From: Mercurialis annua
Lineage: Eukaryota > Streptophyta > Magnoliopsida > Malpighiales > Euphorbiaceae
Direction: 5' to 3'
Assembly (NCBI RefSeq): GCF_937616625.2
Contig: NC_065576.1
Span: forward strand, 8,496,501 to 8,560,500
Length of the DNA: 64,000 nt
Shown here: positions 34,071 through 44,170 of the stretch, piece after piece
Numbering within the stretch: position 1 is the first letter of the stretch
Layout: every line of letters starts with the position of its first letter
Notes under the pieces: generated by a model
Told to the model about the DNA's origin: nothing
Database searches by the model: none
What the model saw: the letters and a program-made list of their open reading frames with translations, nothing else
Position numbers and translations under genes: made by a program

Positions 34071-34153
34071 CTCTGCTCGAGATCAGACAATATACCAGTG
34101 TTTAGATCAATTCTAAGATCAGTAGAGTGTGCTTGTAACACAGTCAAAATCAT
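34071..34153 (-). CDS. Possible exon of unrecognised gene or TBCC 3' exon
   Basis: Bounded on the minus strand by a fair acceptor (TTTTCTTATATGTACGTGGCAG, shown here without its last pyrimidine context) and a donor-like GAGGTACTTC. One frame reads MILTVLQAHSTDLRIDLNTG and then ILSDLEQR, balanced protein-like composition unlike the flanks. I do not recognise the protein. It lies downstream of TBCC on the same strand, so it could be a 3' UTR or alternative exon of that gene, or part of a separate broken gene. Speculative. Confidence 0.25.
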
Positions 34154-34221
34154 CTGCCACGTACATATAAGAAAATGTCAAATTTTTGATTTACGGCTAA
34201 GCTATAAATTGAAAAATCATG

Positions 34222-34356
34222 TTTTTTTTATCAAAGATGGGAATCAACCCTTTCGAGTCTCATTGGTTAGTTGTTAGTTACCAAGGTGTGTTCGAACCCA
34301 CAACCTCTTGATGCACTTAGAGGTGCCTTACCCATTCAAGCTAGGCCCACATTGGC
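34222..34356 (-). mobile_element. tRNA-derived SINE with perfect 15-bp TSD
   Basis: On the minus strand: A-box-like TAGCTTGAATGGGTAAGG, B box GTGGGTTCGAACAC, body, and a short A-rich tail (GATAAAAAAAAC). Flanked by the identical AATTGAAAAATCATG (34207-34221, 34357-34371). Young and complete at 135 bp; transcribed by Pol III and mobilised by LINE machinery in trans. Confidence 0.92.
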
Positions 34357-34371
34357 AATTGAAAAATCATG

Positions 34372-35669
34372 TCATTAGATGAAAATCATGCATTTAGTGA
34401 AATTAGTGTAAATTGAATGGAAGCTTAAATATAAATGGGAATTTTTTTATGCAAAAAAACTTTATGATAAAATTGAATAACCAATACCTGTGTTACATGA
34501 AAATGCAAACATTGAAATGGAGAACAGTGTTAAGATATTTTTCTATAATATTAAAAATATAAATTTTTGAAGTTTCAAAAGTGATTCTTAAAACGTAAAT
34601 AAAACTCTGAAATATACGACTCAAGAAATTTCCGTACATCATAGGTTGCTAACTTGCTATCACTAACCTTATCTTGCATAAATCTTCACATAGATGCAAC
34701 ATTCATCATCTAATTTTCTCCGGTTTCTAATCAGAAAATTGTAACTTTAGGGCGTGATGGAGCACACTCTTTATTACAAAATTTTACCAATCTTAAAAGC
34801 TATTCCTTCTTTGTGGACATCTTATACCTAACATCATATTAATCAGTATAATCTTAAGATATAGAGTGGGCTTAAGCTTATTCCATCAGCGCCAACTCAC
34901 TTAAAAGCAGCAAGAAAGAAGTAGAGTACGTAAAGCAGTTGGTGACCTGGAAATAATCTTGTTTGATATGCTTAGTTTTGCATCCTCAGCTGCATCCGCG
35001 GATCATCAAGTATGACACAATATTGGACGAATGGCCAGAGAAGAAGATGTTCGAGCATTTCTCTGCAATCTCTCTGTTGTATATTCCTAAAATCCGGAAA
35101 TCGTGAACAGTCAAATCTTCAGTCATTAATTCTGTGCAATAATAATTCTTCACTTGAAATACATGATTATTGTTTCAGTATAATGAAAAAACTGAAACTT
35201 TTGGACTTGTCGTTACATAATCGTCAGCGGTCCGTTTTGCCGCTTCAGTTTCTTAAGAGCCCTCTGGGTCCATTGTACATTCTGAGTGGCATAGCTGCAA
35301 TCGAAAAGCTAAAAAATTCAAAGTTCTTAACTTGGTTCACTCAAACATAGTTCAATTGCAAAGGGAAGTAGCTAAATTCATCTGAACCTCTTTCCTTTGC
35401 TAATGAATTCAACCATAGTTCAATTGCCAAGGGAAGTAGCTAATTTGACTCATCTAAACATGTTCTCATTCTTTTGCTAATGGATATCTTACCACGTCTA
35501 AATAGCATGGTAATAGCAACCTTCTGATGTTCTACTTCAACAGAGCTACCGCCATCTAACTTACTACAACACGTAAGAATTTTTATGCCATAAATCTTAC
35601 GGGCATGCAGCTCGAAACAGTCACTAAAAGATTGAATTATGCTTCCACCTACTAAAACATTCTCTGACT
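34372..35669. other. Intergenic or 3' flank DNA between SINE and copia element
   Basis: More GC-balanced than typical intergenic DNA here, with open frames on both strands (35012-35350 plus, 35440-35691 minus), none recognisable. Some minus-strand splice-like sites are visible (TTTCCAGGTCACC near 34947, AAGTGAGTTGG near 34900), compatible with non-coding exons downstream of TBCC. Confidence 0.3.
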
Positions 35670-35947
35670 TGTAGAAATTAGAGCAGAGCATGAAAGTAAA
35701 ACAGAGAAGATTTTTCTTAAAGCTGGAGTTCTCTAGAGTATTCTCTCAGCTTCTATATTTCTTATATTCAAAAATATATTAACTTGTTTCTTACAAGGGA
35801 AGATTACATTTTGGCTCTAATATTAAATTCAAACTTCTGACATAAGCCATCATTACACAAAATATTAGTTTCCCTCCAAAAACTATTACATTAGAAAGTA
35901 ACTAAACATAAACTAAGTTTCCAGCAACAATCTCATTAGTTCTAACA
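35670..35947 (-). repeat. Copia 3' LTR
   Basis: 278 bp. Its first six sense bases (TGTTAG) supply the last codon and stop of the polyprotein. Confidence 0.96.
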
Positions 35948-38900
35948 CTCCTCCTTGAGATTGATGTTGGACACTCCAAGTTGATTCTTCAAAAAATCAA
36001 TTCTGGGCCTTGATAAGGACTTGGTTAACAGATCAGCAAGTTGTGACTCTGAAGAGCAGTGCTTAACCTTGATCTGCAAATTCTTTTCAGCATCTCTGAT
36101 AGAATGAAACTTCACATTGATATGCTTGGTTCTCCCATGATGTACTGGGTTTTCTGCTATGGCAATTGCAGATTTATTATCGCAGAAAATTGTAGTTGCC
36201 TTCTTCAACTCAACACCAAGATCTGCTAACAATTTCCTTAGCCATATAGCTTGATTTGATGCCGCTGCAATCGAAATATATTCCGCTTCAGCTGTTGATT
36301 GAGCTACAACCTCTTGCTTCTTCGAATTCCAACATATGGCACCTGTACCAAGTGTGAAAATATAGCCTGAAGTGCTCTTCATATCATCAACACTTCCTGC
36401 CCAATCACTATCGGCGTATCCTTCCAACTCAATTTCTTTAGAACTTAAATACCAAATTCCATCACTTGAAGTGCCCTTAAGAAATTTCAGCACTCTCTTA
36501 GCAACTCCTAAATGGATATTGCTAGGTGAACTCATGAACCTTGAAAGGAGACTAGCTGGATACATCAAGTCTGGTCTTGTTGTTGTTAGATAAAGCAAAC
36601 TCCCAATTATACTTCTGTAAATAGTTGGATCTTCAAGCTTTCCTCCATCACTCTTCGACAGCTTCTCATTTTGAGCTAGAGGAGCTGCAACTTCCTTACA
36701 AGCTTCAAGCTTAAATTTCTTTAAAACATCAAGTGCATACTTCCTTTGTGAGATAAATATCCCCGATGAGCATTGATAAATTTCTATGCCGAGGAAGTAA
36801 TTCATCAAACCCAAATCTGACATCTCAAAAACATTCTTCATCTGCTTCTTAAAATCAGCCACAACCTTTTCGTCGTTGCCGGTAACAAGGAGGTCGTCGA
36901 CATATAAAGACAATACCAGCTTTAAATCATTATCTTCATGCTTTAAGTATAAGGTAGGCTCATTTTCGCTCCTCCTAAATCCTTGTTGGATTAGGTGCGC
37001 ATCTATTTTCTGATACCAGGCCCTTGGAGCCTGCTTAAGGCCATACAATGCTTTCTTGAGCCTATAAACTTTGTCCTCCATATAATGTACTTCGAAACCT
37101 TCAGGCTGACATACATAAATCTCCTCTTGAAGTTCTCCATTCAAGAATGCAGACTTTACATCTAAGTGGAACACTTTCCAACTCTTTTGGGCAGCAAATG
37201 ACAATAGCAACTTGATTGTATCATGTCTTGCCACGGGAGCAAATGTGTCTCCGTAATCAATACCAGCAACTTGAGAATACCCTTTCACAACCAATCTCGC
37301 CTTGTACTTGTGTATTGAGCCATCCGGATTAAATTTGGTCCGATAAACCCACTTAACACCAATAGCATGCTTATTTTGCGGCAGATCAACAAGCTGCCAG
37401 GTTTGGTTTTTCTCAATCATCTCAATTTCATCTTTCATAGCTGCAATCCACTCTGGATTCTTGGAAGCTTCAGCAAAACTGCTTGGTTCGGCAAAGACAA
37501 AGTTGCATCTTTCATACACTTCAGCTAAAGGTCTGCTTCTTATGACTGCAGAATCGGTAGTGCTTTGCACGTCAAATAATTCATTCTCATCTTCATCTTG
37601 AGGGCTGACATCAGAAATGGACAAGGAAGGAAACTCATGTTTTTGAATTTCATGTGTCTCCCAATTCCAAAATGAGTTCTCATCAAAGTTGACATCCCTA
37701 CTTAACTCAACTTTTTTGCTTTTAAGATCATATATTCTGTACCCCTTTGACTCATTTGAATAACCAATAAATATGCCCTTTGCTGCTCTTTCATCAAGCT
37801 TTGTTCTTTTAACTGAAGGAATATGAAAGTAGCAAATTGAGCCAAAAACTTTAAGATGATTAACCGAAGGCTTGAGACCTGTCCAAGCTTCATAAGGAGT
37901 TTTATCCTCAACTGCCTTTGTAGCTATTCTGTTCAGCAAATAAACTGAAGTCGCTACAGCTTCTGCCCAAAACAATCTTGGCATTTTCTTCTCAAACAAC
38001 ATACACCTTGCCATATTCATCACTGTTCTATTCTTTCTTTCCGAAACCCCATTTTGTTGAGGAGAATAAGGAATTGTAAGCTGATGCAATACTCCTTCTT
38101 GTTGACAAAAGGACTTGAATTCCGAGGACGTGTATTCTCCCCCGTTGTCAGTTCTTAACACCTTCAACACACAACCACTTTGAGTTTCCACAAGCTTCTT
38201 AAAATTTTTAAATATTGAAAATACTGATGACTTGGTTTTCATGAAGTAAACCCATGTCATTCTTGTGAAGTCATCGATGAAAAGAGCAAAATATGTGCTG
38301 CCACTAATAGAGGGTGTCTGCATTGGGCCACAAATATCCGAGTGGACCAACTCAAGCTTTTGAGTAGCTCTGATGACTCCACCCTGTGGAAAAGGTGTTC
38401 TATGGGATTTGCCAAGTTTACAACCTTCACATTCAGTCTCACATGATGTAATTTCAGGCAGATCAGAAACTAACTCTTTTTCATGCATCTGCTTCAAAGT
38501 TCTGAAATTATAATGACCCAACCGTCTATGCCATTTCATGCTATCATCTTCTTTTGCACTAAATGCGCGTGAACTAACAGCATCGAGTTTCAAATAAAAG
38601 TCATTATCATGCATTTTCACTTTTGCAACCTCAAAACCACAAGCATCTACTATGTAGCAGCATGAATTTTTAAAATAAACACAATAGCCTTTTTTAATCA
38701 TTTGAGGCACACTTAGCAAGTTTTGATCAAGTTGTGGAATGTAAAGAACATCTGAAATAATCTTGGTACCTTGCTTAGTGTTGATTGAAATTGAGCCTCT
38801 TCCTCTTGCCTGTACAATTGAGCCATTTCCTAGCTTCACCCTTGTCTTGATAGACTGATCAAGGCTGGTGAAAATTGTTGCATCCGGTGTCATGTGACTT

Positions 38901-39961
38901 GTACAACCACTGTCAATGAGCCAAGTAAAATTCTGAGATGCCTTCATTGCTTGAGAAACCACAAATAAATGCTCCCCTTGCTGCTGCTGCTCCTCCTCAA
39001 TAACATTGGCCTGCTGTTGAAATTGTTGTTGAGGTTGCTGACCCTTTTTGGCTCTGCAAAACTTCTCTGTGTGACCAAATTTTTTACAGAAATTGCATTT
39101 GAAATTTGGCTTTTCTTTGTTCTTGAACCAACAGTCACCCTCGGCATGATTCTTTCTTTTGCAATGTGAGCAAGGAGGAAACTTGCCTTGATTTGTTAAA
39201 CTTGAGTCATCTAGATCTTTGTTCTTGTTGCCTTTCCCTTTTCTTTTCTTGATGTACTGCTTCTTTCCTTTGTGAAAAACAGAAAAAGCACCTTCTGTAC
39301 ATTCTTCAGATCTGAGAGAGGATCTTTGTTCTTGAGCTTGTAGCTTGCTCGTAAGCTCCGCAATAGTCATCTTTTCCAGATCACAAGACTCCTCAATAGC
39401 AGAAATTTTGGCCTCAAATTTTTGTGGAACACTGATCATAATCTTCTCCACAGCCTTCTGATCAGATAAAGTCTCACCATAAAGTCTGATTTGGTTGACT
39501 AAATCCATGATTCTTGCCGAATAATCCTTAATCTGCTCATCATCTTTCATCTTGAGGAGTTCAAACTCTCTCTTAAGAGTCAAAAGCTTGATCGCCTTGA
39601 CTCGATCTGTGCCTTCATATGTTTCTTTAAGCTTGTCCCAGACAGCTTTTGGTGATTCTAAATCCATGATTCCAGTGAAAACATGATCTGCTAAACCCGA
39701 GTGCATACAGGTCAAGGCTTTATCTTTCTTGAGCAACTCATCTTCATGAGCTCTAATTTGAGCAATGGTTGGATTTCCTCTAAGAGCTGGTGGATCTTCA
39801 TCTGTCTCAACCACTCTCCAAAGCCCTTGTGATTTGAGATAAGTTTTCATCTTTACAGACCATAAATGATAGTGAACTCCCGTAAAGATCGGAACTCCAG
39901 GAGTTGATGAACTTGTAGAGGCCATCTTTGCCCACAACTCTCTCAATCTCTCAAACCCCAA
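35942..39961 (-). CDS. Ty1/copia Gag-Pol polyprotein
   Basis: One open frame of 1,339 codons. Gag (UBN2-type, about 13-260) opens ASTSSSTPGVPIFTGVHYHL, followed by two zinc knuckles (264-277 and CNFCKKFGHTEKFC at 289-302). Protease active site WLIDSG (D350). GAG-pre-integrase with H-H-C-C near 475-530 (HRRLGH...CEGCKLGK). Integrase DDE motifs HSDICGP (about 545), RTDNGGEY (about 607) and QQNGVSERKNRT (about 640). Reverse transcriptase with FHLDVKSAFLNG (about 932) and YVDDLL (about 1020). RNase H with DSDWAG (about 1185), STAEAEY and FCDNKSA. All catalytic residues are present. The methionine at residue 13 (MASTSSS, 39925) is a likelier start than 39961. The stop codon lies inside the 3' LTR. 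The enzymes copy the RNA to cDNA and integrate it; gag forms the particle. Confidence 0.97.
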   Translation of the reverse strand: MGFERLRELWAKMASTSSSTPGVPIFTGVHYHLWSVKMKTYLKSQGLWRVVETDEDPPALRGNPTIAQIRAHEDELLKKDKALTCMHSGLADHVFTGIMDLESPKAVWDKLKETYEGTDRVKAIKLLTLKREFELLKMKDDEQIKDYSARIMDLVNQIRLYGETLSDQKAVEKIMISVPQKFEAKISAIEESCDLEKMTIAELTSKLQAQEQRSSLRSEECTEGAFSVFHKGKKQYIKKRKGKGNKNKDLDDSSLTNQGKFPPCSHCKRKNHAEGDCWFKNKEKPNFKCNFCKKFGHTEKFCRAKKGQQPQQQFQQQANVIEEEQQQQGEHLFVVSQAMKASQNFTWLIDSGCTSHMTPDATIFTSLDQSIKTRVKLGNGSIVQARGRGSISINTKQGTKIISDVLYIPQLDQNLLSVPQMIKKGYCVYFKNSCCYIVDACGFEVAKVKMHDNDFYLKLDAVSSRAFSAKEDDSMKWHRRLGHYNFRTLKQMHEKELVSDLPEITSCETECEGCKLGKSHRTPFPQGGVIRATQKLELVHSDICGPMQTPSISGSTYFALFIDDFTRMTWVYFMKTKSSVFSIFKNFKKLVETQSGCVLKVLRTDNGGEYTSSEFKSFCQQEGVLHQLTIPYSPQQNGVSERKNRTVMNMARCMLFEKKMPRLFWAEAVATSVYLLNRIATKAVEDKTPYEAWTGLKPSVNHLKVFGSICYFHIPSVKRTKLDERAAKGIFIGYSNESKGYRIYDLKSKKVELSRDVNFDENSFWNWETHEIQKHEFPSLSISDVSPQDEDENELFDVQSTTDSAVIRSRPLAEVYERCNFVFAEPSSFAEASKNPEWIAAMKDEIEMIEKNQTWQLVDLPQNKHAIGVKWVYRTKFNPDGSIHKYKARLVVKGYSQVAGIDYGDTFAPVARHDTIKLLLSFAAQKSWKVFHLDVKSAFLNGELQEEIYVCQPEGFEVHYMEDKVYRLKKALYGLKQAPRAWYQKIDAHLIQQGFRRSENEPTLYLKHEDNDLKLVLSLYVDDLLVTGNDEKVVADFKKQMKNVFEMSDLGLMNYFLGIEIYQCSSGIFISQRKYALDVLKKFKLEACKEVAAPLAQNEKLSKSDGGKLEDPTIYRSIIGSLLYLTTTRPDLMYPASLLSRFMSSPSNIHLGVAKRVLKFLKGTSSDGIWYLSSKEIELEGYADSDWAGSVDDMKSTSGYIFTLGTGAICWNSKKQEVVAQSTAEAEYISIAAASNQAIWLRKLLADLGVELKKATTIFCDNKSAIAIAENPVHHGRTKHINVKFHSIRDAEKNLQIKVKHCSSESQLADLLTKSLSRPRIDFLKNQLGVSNINLKEEC
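35948..35956 (-). other. Copia polypurine tract
   Basis: AAGGAGGAG in sense, abutting the 3' LTR. It also encodes Lys-Glu-Glu of the polyprotein C-terminus. Confidence 0.85.
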
Positions 39962-40033
39962 GTGTTTCTCTCCCTCACGTGTTTTTCTCTCAAAGAAAAC
40001 TCTTTCTAAAAACTCACAGCCCGTAGGAAATAA

Positions 40034-40045
40034 GCTCTGATACCA
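40034..40045 (-). other. Copia primer-binding site, initiator Met tRNA
   Basis: TGGTATCAGAGC in sense, one nucleotide from the 5' LTR edge at 40047. Complement of the plant tRNA-iMet 3' end. Confidence 0.95.
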
Positions 40046-40046
40046 C

Positions 40047-40324
40047 TGTAGAAATTAGAGCAGAGCATGAAAGTAAAACAGAGAAGATTTTTCTTAAAGC
40101 TGGAGTTCTCTAGAGTATTCTCTCAGCTTCTATATTTCTTATATTCAAAAATATATTAACTTGTTTCTTACAAGGGAAGATTACATTTTGGCTCTAATAT
40201 TAAATTCAAACTTCTGACATAAGCCATCATTACACAAAATATTAGTTTCCCTCCAAAAACTATTACATTAGAAAGTAACTAAACATAAACTAAGTTTCCA
40301 GCAACAATCTCATTAGTTCTAACA
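40047..40324 (-). repeat. Copia 5' LTR
   Basis: 278 bp, identical to the 3' LTR; drives transcription of the element on the minus strand. Confidence 0.96.
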
Positions 40325-40329
40325 TGACT

Positions 40330-40687
40330 ATCAACCAACAGATTGCAACAGAAAAAATTAGCATCATACCATGTCCTTTATCGACTGGCATTTGAAAAAT
40401 GCAAGTTTGAAACACATAAAAGAACCAAAGTCATATCCTAACAAAATGAGAATCAAGAATAAATGCACAAAAGAGAACACTTATGAACACAATTTAAATA
40501 GAAACTCCATCCACCAAAAAGCTAGCAAATGCATTCATTGATATTTCAGAAATTCAACATTATCATCTGTTCCACAAAACATCACTAGCATAAAATTTTC
40601 AATAACATAAACTAAACACCAAAGATACTCACCGGCTTTGAGATTTACAAATCTCCAATAAACAAACTTTCTCCATCCACTAAACAA
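40330..40687 (-). other. TBCC 3' flank with a strong splice donor
   Basis: On the minus strand, AAGCCGGTGAGTATC places a consensus 5' splice site at 40633/40632, 55 nt after the TBCC stop. This suggests an intron in the 3' UTR, into which the copia element would then have inserted. The acceptor is not identified. Confidence 0.5.
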
Positions 40688-41704
40688 TCAATTTCCACAT
40701 CCCAGCTCTTTCAACTCGACAACTCCAATCCTCTCATTCTCCTCCAAAACACACCAATTCGGCGATTGTGCAGCTCGCAGCCACTTAAAATCATCGACAT
40801 TACTCCAATTCCCGCTCTCCTCCTCCAAACCCGCCCTCTTCAGATCATCCTCAACCCCTTCATATCTCAAACAATACGGCCCAAATCTAACACCACCACA
40901 ATCCTCAATTATCGGCCTACTCCTCACTCTCAAATAAAAATCACTCCCCTTAGCATAATGTATCCGAATCTGATGCGAAGCTAAAACAAAAACACAATCC
41001 TCCACTCCCTCAATCAAAATTGAACCTACTACCGGACCACCATAAACCTTACAATTCCTTAAATTATTAATAAAAATCGCATTCACACATCCAATTAACC
41101 TTACCTCACAAGAATCAAGATTCTGTAAAGTAAATTCACCGGCCGGTGAGCAGTTAAAATTATGAGTCAATATTTCATTTTCTTTGCCCCTGATTCCCGG
41201 TGAATCTCTGATGATCAGAGGGTTTTGGTTTGGAGTTTCGGTTTTGGGGATTTCGGTTCGATTAGTTTCGGGTTTGGGCGATGACGCCGGTTTATTTTTG
41301 AAGGAGAATTTCTTTTTAGGGATGAGATTGGAGTTGAGATTTTCGAGAGATTGTTTGAGATCGGAGACGGTTTTTAACCAGAAGCGGAGCTCGTAGGACG
41401 GGAGAATGTACGAGTTCTCGGCGATTAATTGCTCGAGGGATGAGATGGATGAGGAGATATTGAGGAGATGAGATTTAATGAGAGATGGATCGGTTGTTGC
41501 GGCGGTGAGATTCGATGTGTCGGAGAGCTGTGATTCGATTGAGTTTTTGGATTCGGTGAATTTGGAGAGGAGCGATGCGGTGGTTGTGGCGGAGGTGGCG
41601 GCGGTGGATTTGGTTGTGCGGTTCTGGTGGCGGTTGGAGAGGCGGTCTAGCATTGCTTGGTGCTTTTTTTGAATAGTGAAATCGGCGGCGGTTTCTTCTT
41701 CCAT
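40688..41704 (-). CDS. TBCC: Tubulin-folding cofactor C (PORCINO-type)
   Basis: Cytosolic chaperone that, with cofactors D and E, acts on beta-tubulin GTP hydrolysis and releases assembly-competent alpha/beta-tubulin. In Arabidopsis the orthologue PORCINO is needed for microtubules and embryo development. 338 codons from the methionine at 41704 (MEEETAADFTIQKKH), preferred over one 28 codons upstream because its context (ACAGCCATGGAAG) is strong and homologues start here. The N-terminal 130 residues (LDRLSNRHQNR; EQLIAENSYILPSYELRFWL) form the helical cofactor C N-domain; a Ser/Pro-rich linker follows; the C-CAP/TBCC beta-helix is at about 185-285. It carries QIRIHYAKGSDFYLRVRSRP; the Arg of QIRIH (about 247) matches the arginine finger of animal TBCC. 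Single coding exon, same strand as the downstream copia element. Confidence 0.94.
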   Translation of the reverse strand: MEEETAADFTIQKKHQAMLDRLSNRHQNRTTKSTAATSATTTASLLSKFTESKNSIESQLSDTSNLTAATTDPSLIKSHLLNISSSISSLEQLIAENSYILPSYELRFWLKTVSDLKQSLENLNSNLIPKKKFSFKNKPASSPKPETNRTEIPKTETPNQNPLIIRDSPGIRGKENEILTHNFNCSPAGEFTLQNLDSCEVRLIGCVNAIFINNLRNCKVYGGPVVGSILIEGVEDCVFVLASHQIRIHYAKGSDFYLRVRSRPIIEDCGGVRFGPYCLRYEGVEDDLKRAGLEEESGNWSNVDDFKWLRAAQSPNWCVLEENERIGVVELKELGCGN

Positions 41705-42685
41705 GGCTGTTTCGTTCAGCTGGGCGGGATGTGTACGAGCGTAGTGTGCAGAAAAATCTTTTAATTTGAGGTGGGGATGGGACGACAAAACGACAGCGTT
41801 TGATTCAAATGATAAATTTTTCTTTTATTTTGATTTCGTTACAAAAAATTATCATTTCGAGACACCTACTCATTATTATTAATTAAAAAATAGATAAATA
41901 CTAACTATAAAAAGAAATTTAATACTACATCAAAAAATAAGCAAATCTTAACTTACATGGATAATATACTAATAAAATATTATTGAAAATACTAGTACAA
42001 TATTATTTAAACTATTAATAAAATTAAGTTGCTATTGAACAATTTACTTTGGAATTTGACAAAGTATTATTTTTAATTCGATTATAATTTTAATTTATCA
42101 CTCAATATAATTTGAGATAGTTTTATATGGCTCTCAGACTCAGTACTAATCGAATTAAAAATATTCAATGGTTAATAAATATTTTTGGTGCTGAATACTT
42201 TAGGTTCGATTTTCAACAAATTTGCTTTGAAGTTTGACAATAAATAATTTTTAATTTGATTGGAACAAAAATTTCCTGCAAACACTATAGCAGGAAACCC
42301 CTGCAACAGTGTCCGGAAAAAGTGACACGTTACTATATGATGGCTTTCTATAATGGATAATTAACCTTTTAATTCAGATACATTTAACCAGTTAAGTTTA
42401 GGTATTTAACTAGTTAATTAATCAAACTTTAACACAATTTTCTTAACGTACCAATTCTTATTTAGAGCCAAAACTTCTTTACAATTCTAGAAGAAGCAGC
42501 GTCATTGTTTACAGTAGTTAATATAAATTCTAATTCTAATTAGGTTAAGGATTTTGATAACTATTAAAACACTATAACCTAAATCATCTATATATAGAGA
42601 GCAATTATTTTCATTGTTAGATATCAAAAAAAATATTCAGGTAACATATTGCCTATTTTATGTAGTTCTTTTATCTATATTTATA
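41705..42685. other. TBCC upstream region and AT-rich intergenic DNA
   Basis: TBCC promoter and leader on the minus strand (ACGACA...CGTTTTG words near 41780), no clear TATA box. Further up, two diverged copies of a block (about 42025-42085 and 42205-42265; AATTTGACAAAGTATTATTT type) form an imperfect direct repeat. No gene. Confidence 0.4.
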
Positions 42686-43242
42686 TCTATACTATATATA
42701 AAAGCACGGATGGGGGGGGGGACAGGCAAATTTACTGAATAATCCTTTTTAGTTTACTAATAAATAAAGGTTTTATGGTCATTAACTAATTAGTTGTTTA
42801 ATTAATCACTATTGTAATTAGAATCCTAATTAGAATAGGTAGCTAAATTATCTCCAATTTAATTTTTAGTATGTAAACAATAACTAAATTGTCTTCAAAT
42901 TAGTAGGAATACCTATTTTTTAGTTTGATTAAACTACAAAATTAAAATACTGTATTTGGTCAATATATTATAATTTAAATTTCTATCTTATTATTTTTAA
43001 CGATATTATTAATAAAATTAAGTTAATTATTTAATTATGATTATTATAAAATCAAAAGAAGAGTAAATTCAGTATGGAAAAAATTTAATAACCGAATATA
43101 TTAAATTTACTTTTACAAAAAGTCTTAACTAATTTAATATTAATTATAAATACAAAATTAATATAATTATAATAGATTTACTAATATGTTCATTGAGGAG
43201 TTACGTTACGAGCCACGTGCATAGCACGTAATGCGAAACTAG
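42686..43242 (+). mobile_element. Helitron 1, non-autonomous, 557 bp
   Basis: Starts TCTATACTATATATAAAAG and ends GCGAAACTAG, with a terminal hairpin ACGTGC-ATA-GCACGT 11 nt before CTAG: the TC...hairpin...CTRR layout of plant Helitrons. Inserted between A (42685) and T (43243), as expected, without TSD. A G10 run lies near 42711. No Rep/helicase. Confidence 0.85.
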
Positions 43243-44170
43243 TTATATATAAAAGAACGGATGGGAGGGGGGACAGGCAAATTTACTGAATAATCCTTTC
43301 TAATTTATTACTAAATAAAGGTATAACGGTCATTGATTAATTAATTATTAAAAATATATTATAATTATGTCACGACCCGAAATCTCGAGCCGAGACCGGC
43401 GCTAGGGAATGGGAATTTTCGTTTCCGAAACCCGTAGCAAGCCTAAATTTAGCAATTTCTTTTTCGCGTTTTAAAAATCTTTATAAAACTTTAATTGAGC
43501 GTTTTCAAAATTTCGGCAATATAACGGCTGTAATTTAAACTAACCAACACCTGCGGAAACGTATACAACTTGACAGCCATTATATAAATATCATCAATCA
43601 TCATTTGTAAGTTAAACAGTTAATCTAAAACTACCTCTGATAATTGTTTATTACCAGAAACGAGACCTATCAAAAACTATTGACAAAAAGCGGTGATAAC
43701 CCAAAATACAACCATACCGCTATAGACCTCGACAAAAATAAACTAGCCTGACTATCTACTGCAGCGCTAGAGCAAAAGACAGAAACTGTACATGTCAAAA
43801 GAGCGAGCTTTCCGGATCAAGAATGGAAGCTCGGGTCAACCTTGATCTACTGAGTACCTGAAAAGTTTGGAATATCAACGGGTCAGACTATGCTGAGTAA
43901 GTTCACAGTTTACTAACGATATTATATTTAAAACTAAGGTCGCATTGTCGATAACATACGATACTCAAAATAATCTATTTATAATCTCTTACTGGAATAT
44001 ACTTATACTTGAAACATAATTTGATAATAAACATTTCCTTAAATAAAGAAAGTATAAATAAACATAAATAAAAGATTTCCAATATTCGATCCGTTCGAAA
44101 CCCTAAACCCAAGTACTACGGATTTATTGGACATAATTGATAATAATCACTTTTCAATTATATCGTCCGA

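Larger units (their letters stand above)
35670..40324 (-). mobile_element. Intact Ty1/copia LTR retrotransposon, 4,655 bp
   Basis: Two 278-bp LTRs (35670-35947, 40047-40324), identical base for base by eye, with TG...CA ends and the perfect TSD TGACT (35665-35669, 40325-40329). The minus strand is sense: PBS for initiator Met tRNA at 40045-40034, one uninterrupted gag-pol frame, and a polypurine tract next to the 3' LTR. Identical LTRs and an intact 1,339-codon frame indicate a very recent, possibly still mobile copy. It lies 364 bp downstream of the TBCC stop codon, same orientation. Confidence 0.97.

Noticed and set aside
35012..35350. 112-codon plus-strand ORF with leucine spacing like NBS-LRR proteins (NLQSLILCNNNSSLEIHDYC)
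   Set aside because: Only one or two repeat-like stretches, no NB-ARC or other LRRs nearby, and no splice context; too weak to call a resistance-gene relic.
35440..35691. 83-codon minus-strand ORF overlapping the copia 3' LTR edge
   Set aside because: It starts inside the LTR and has no recognisable domain; joining across the removed element does not extend the frame.
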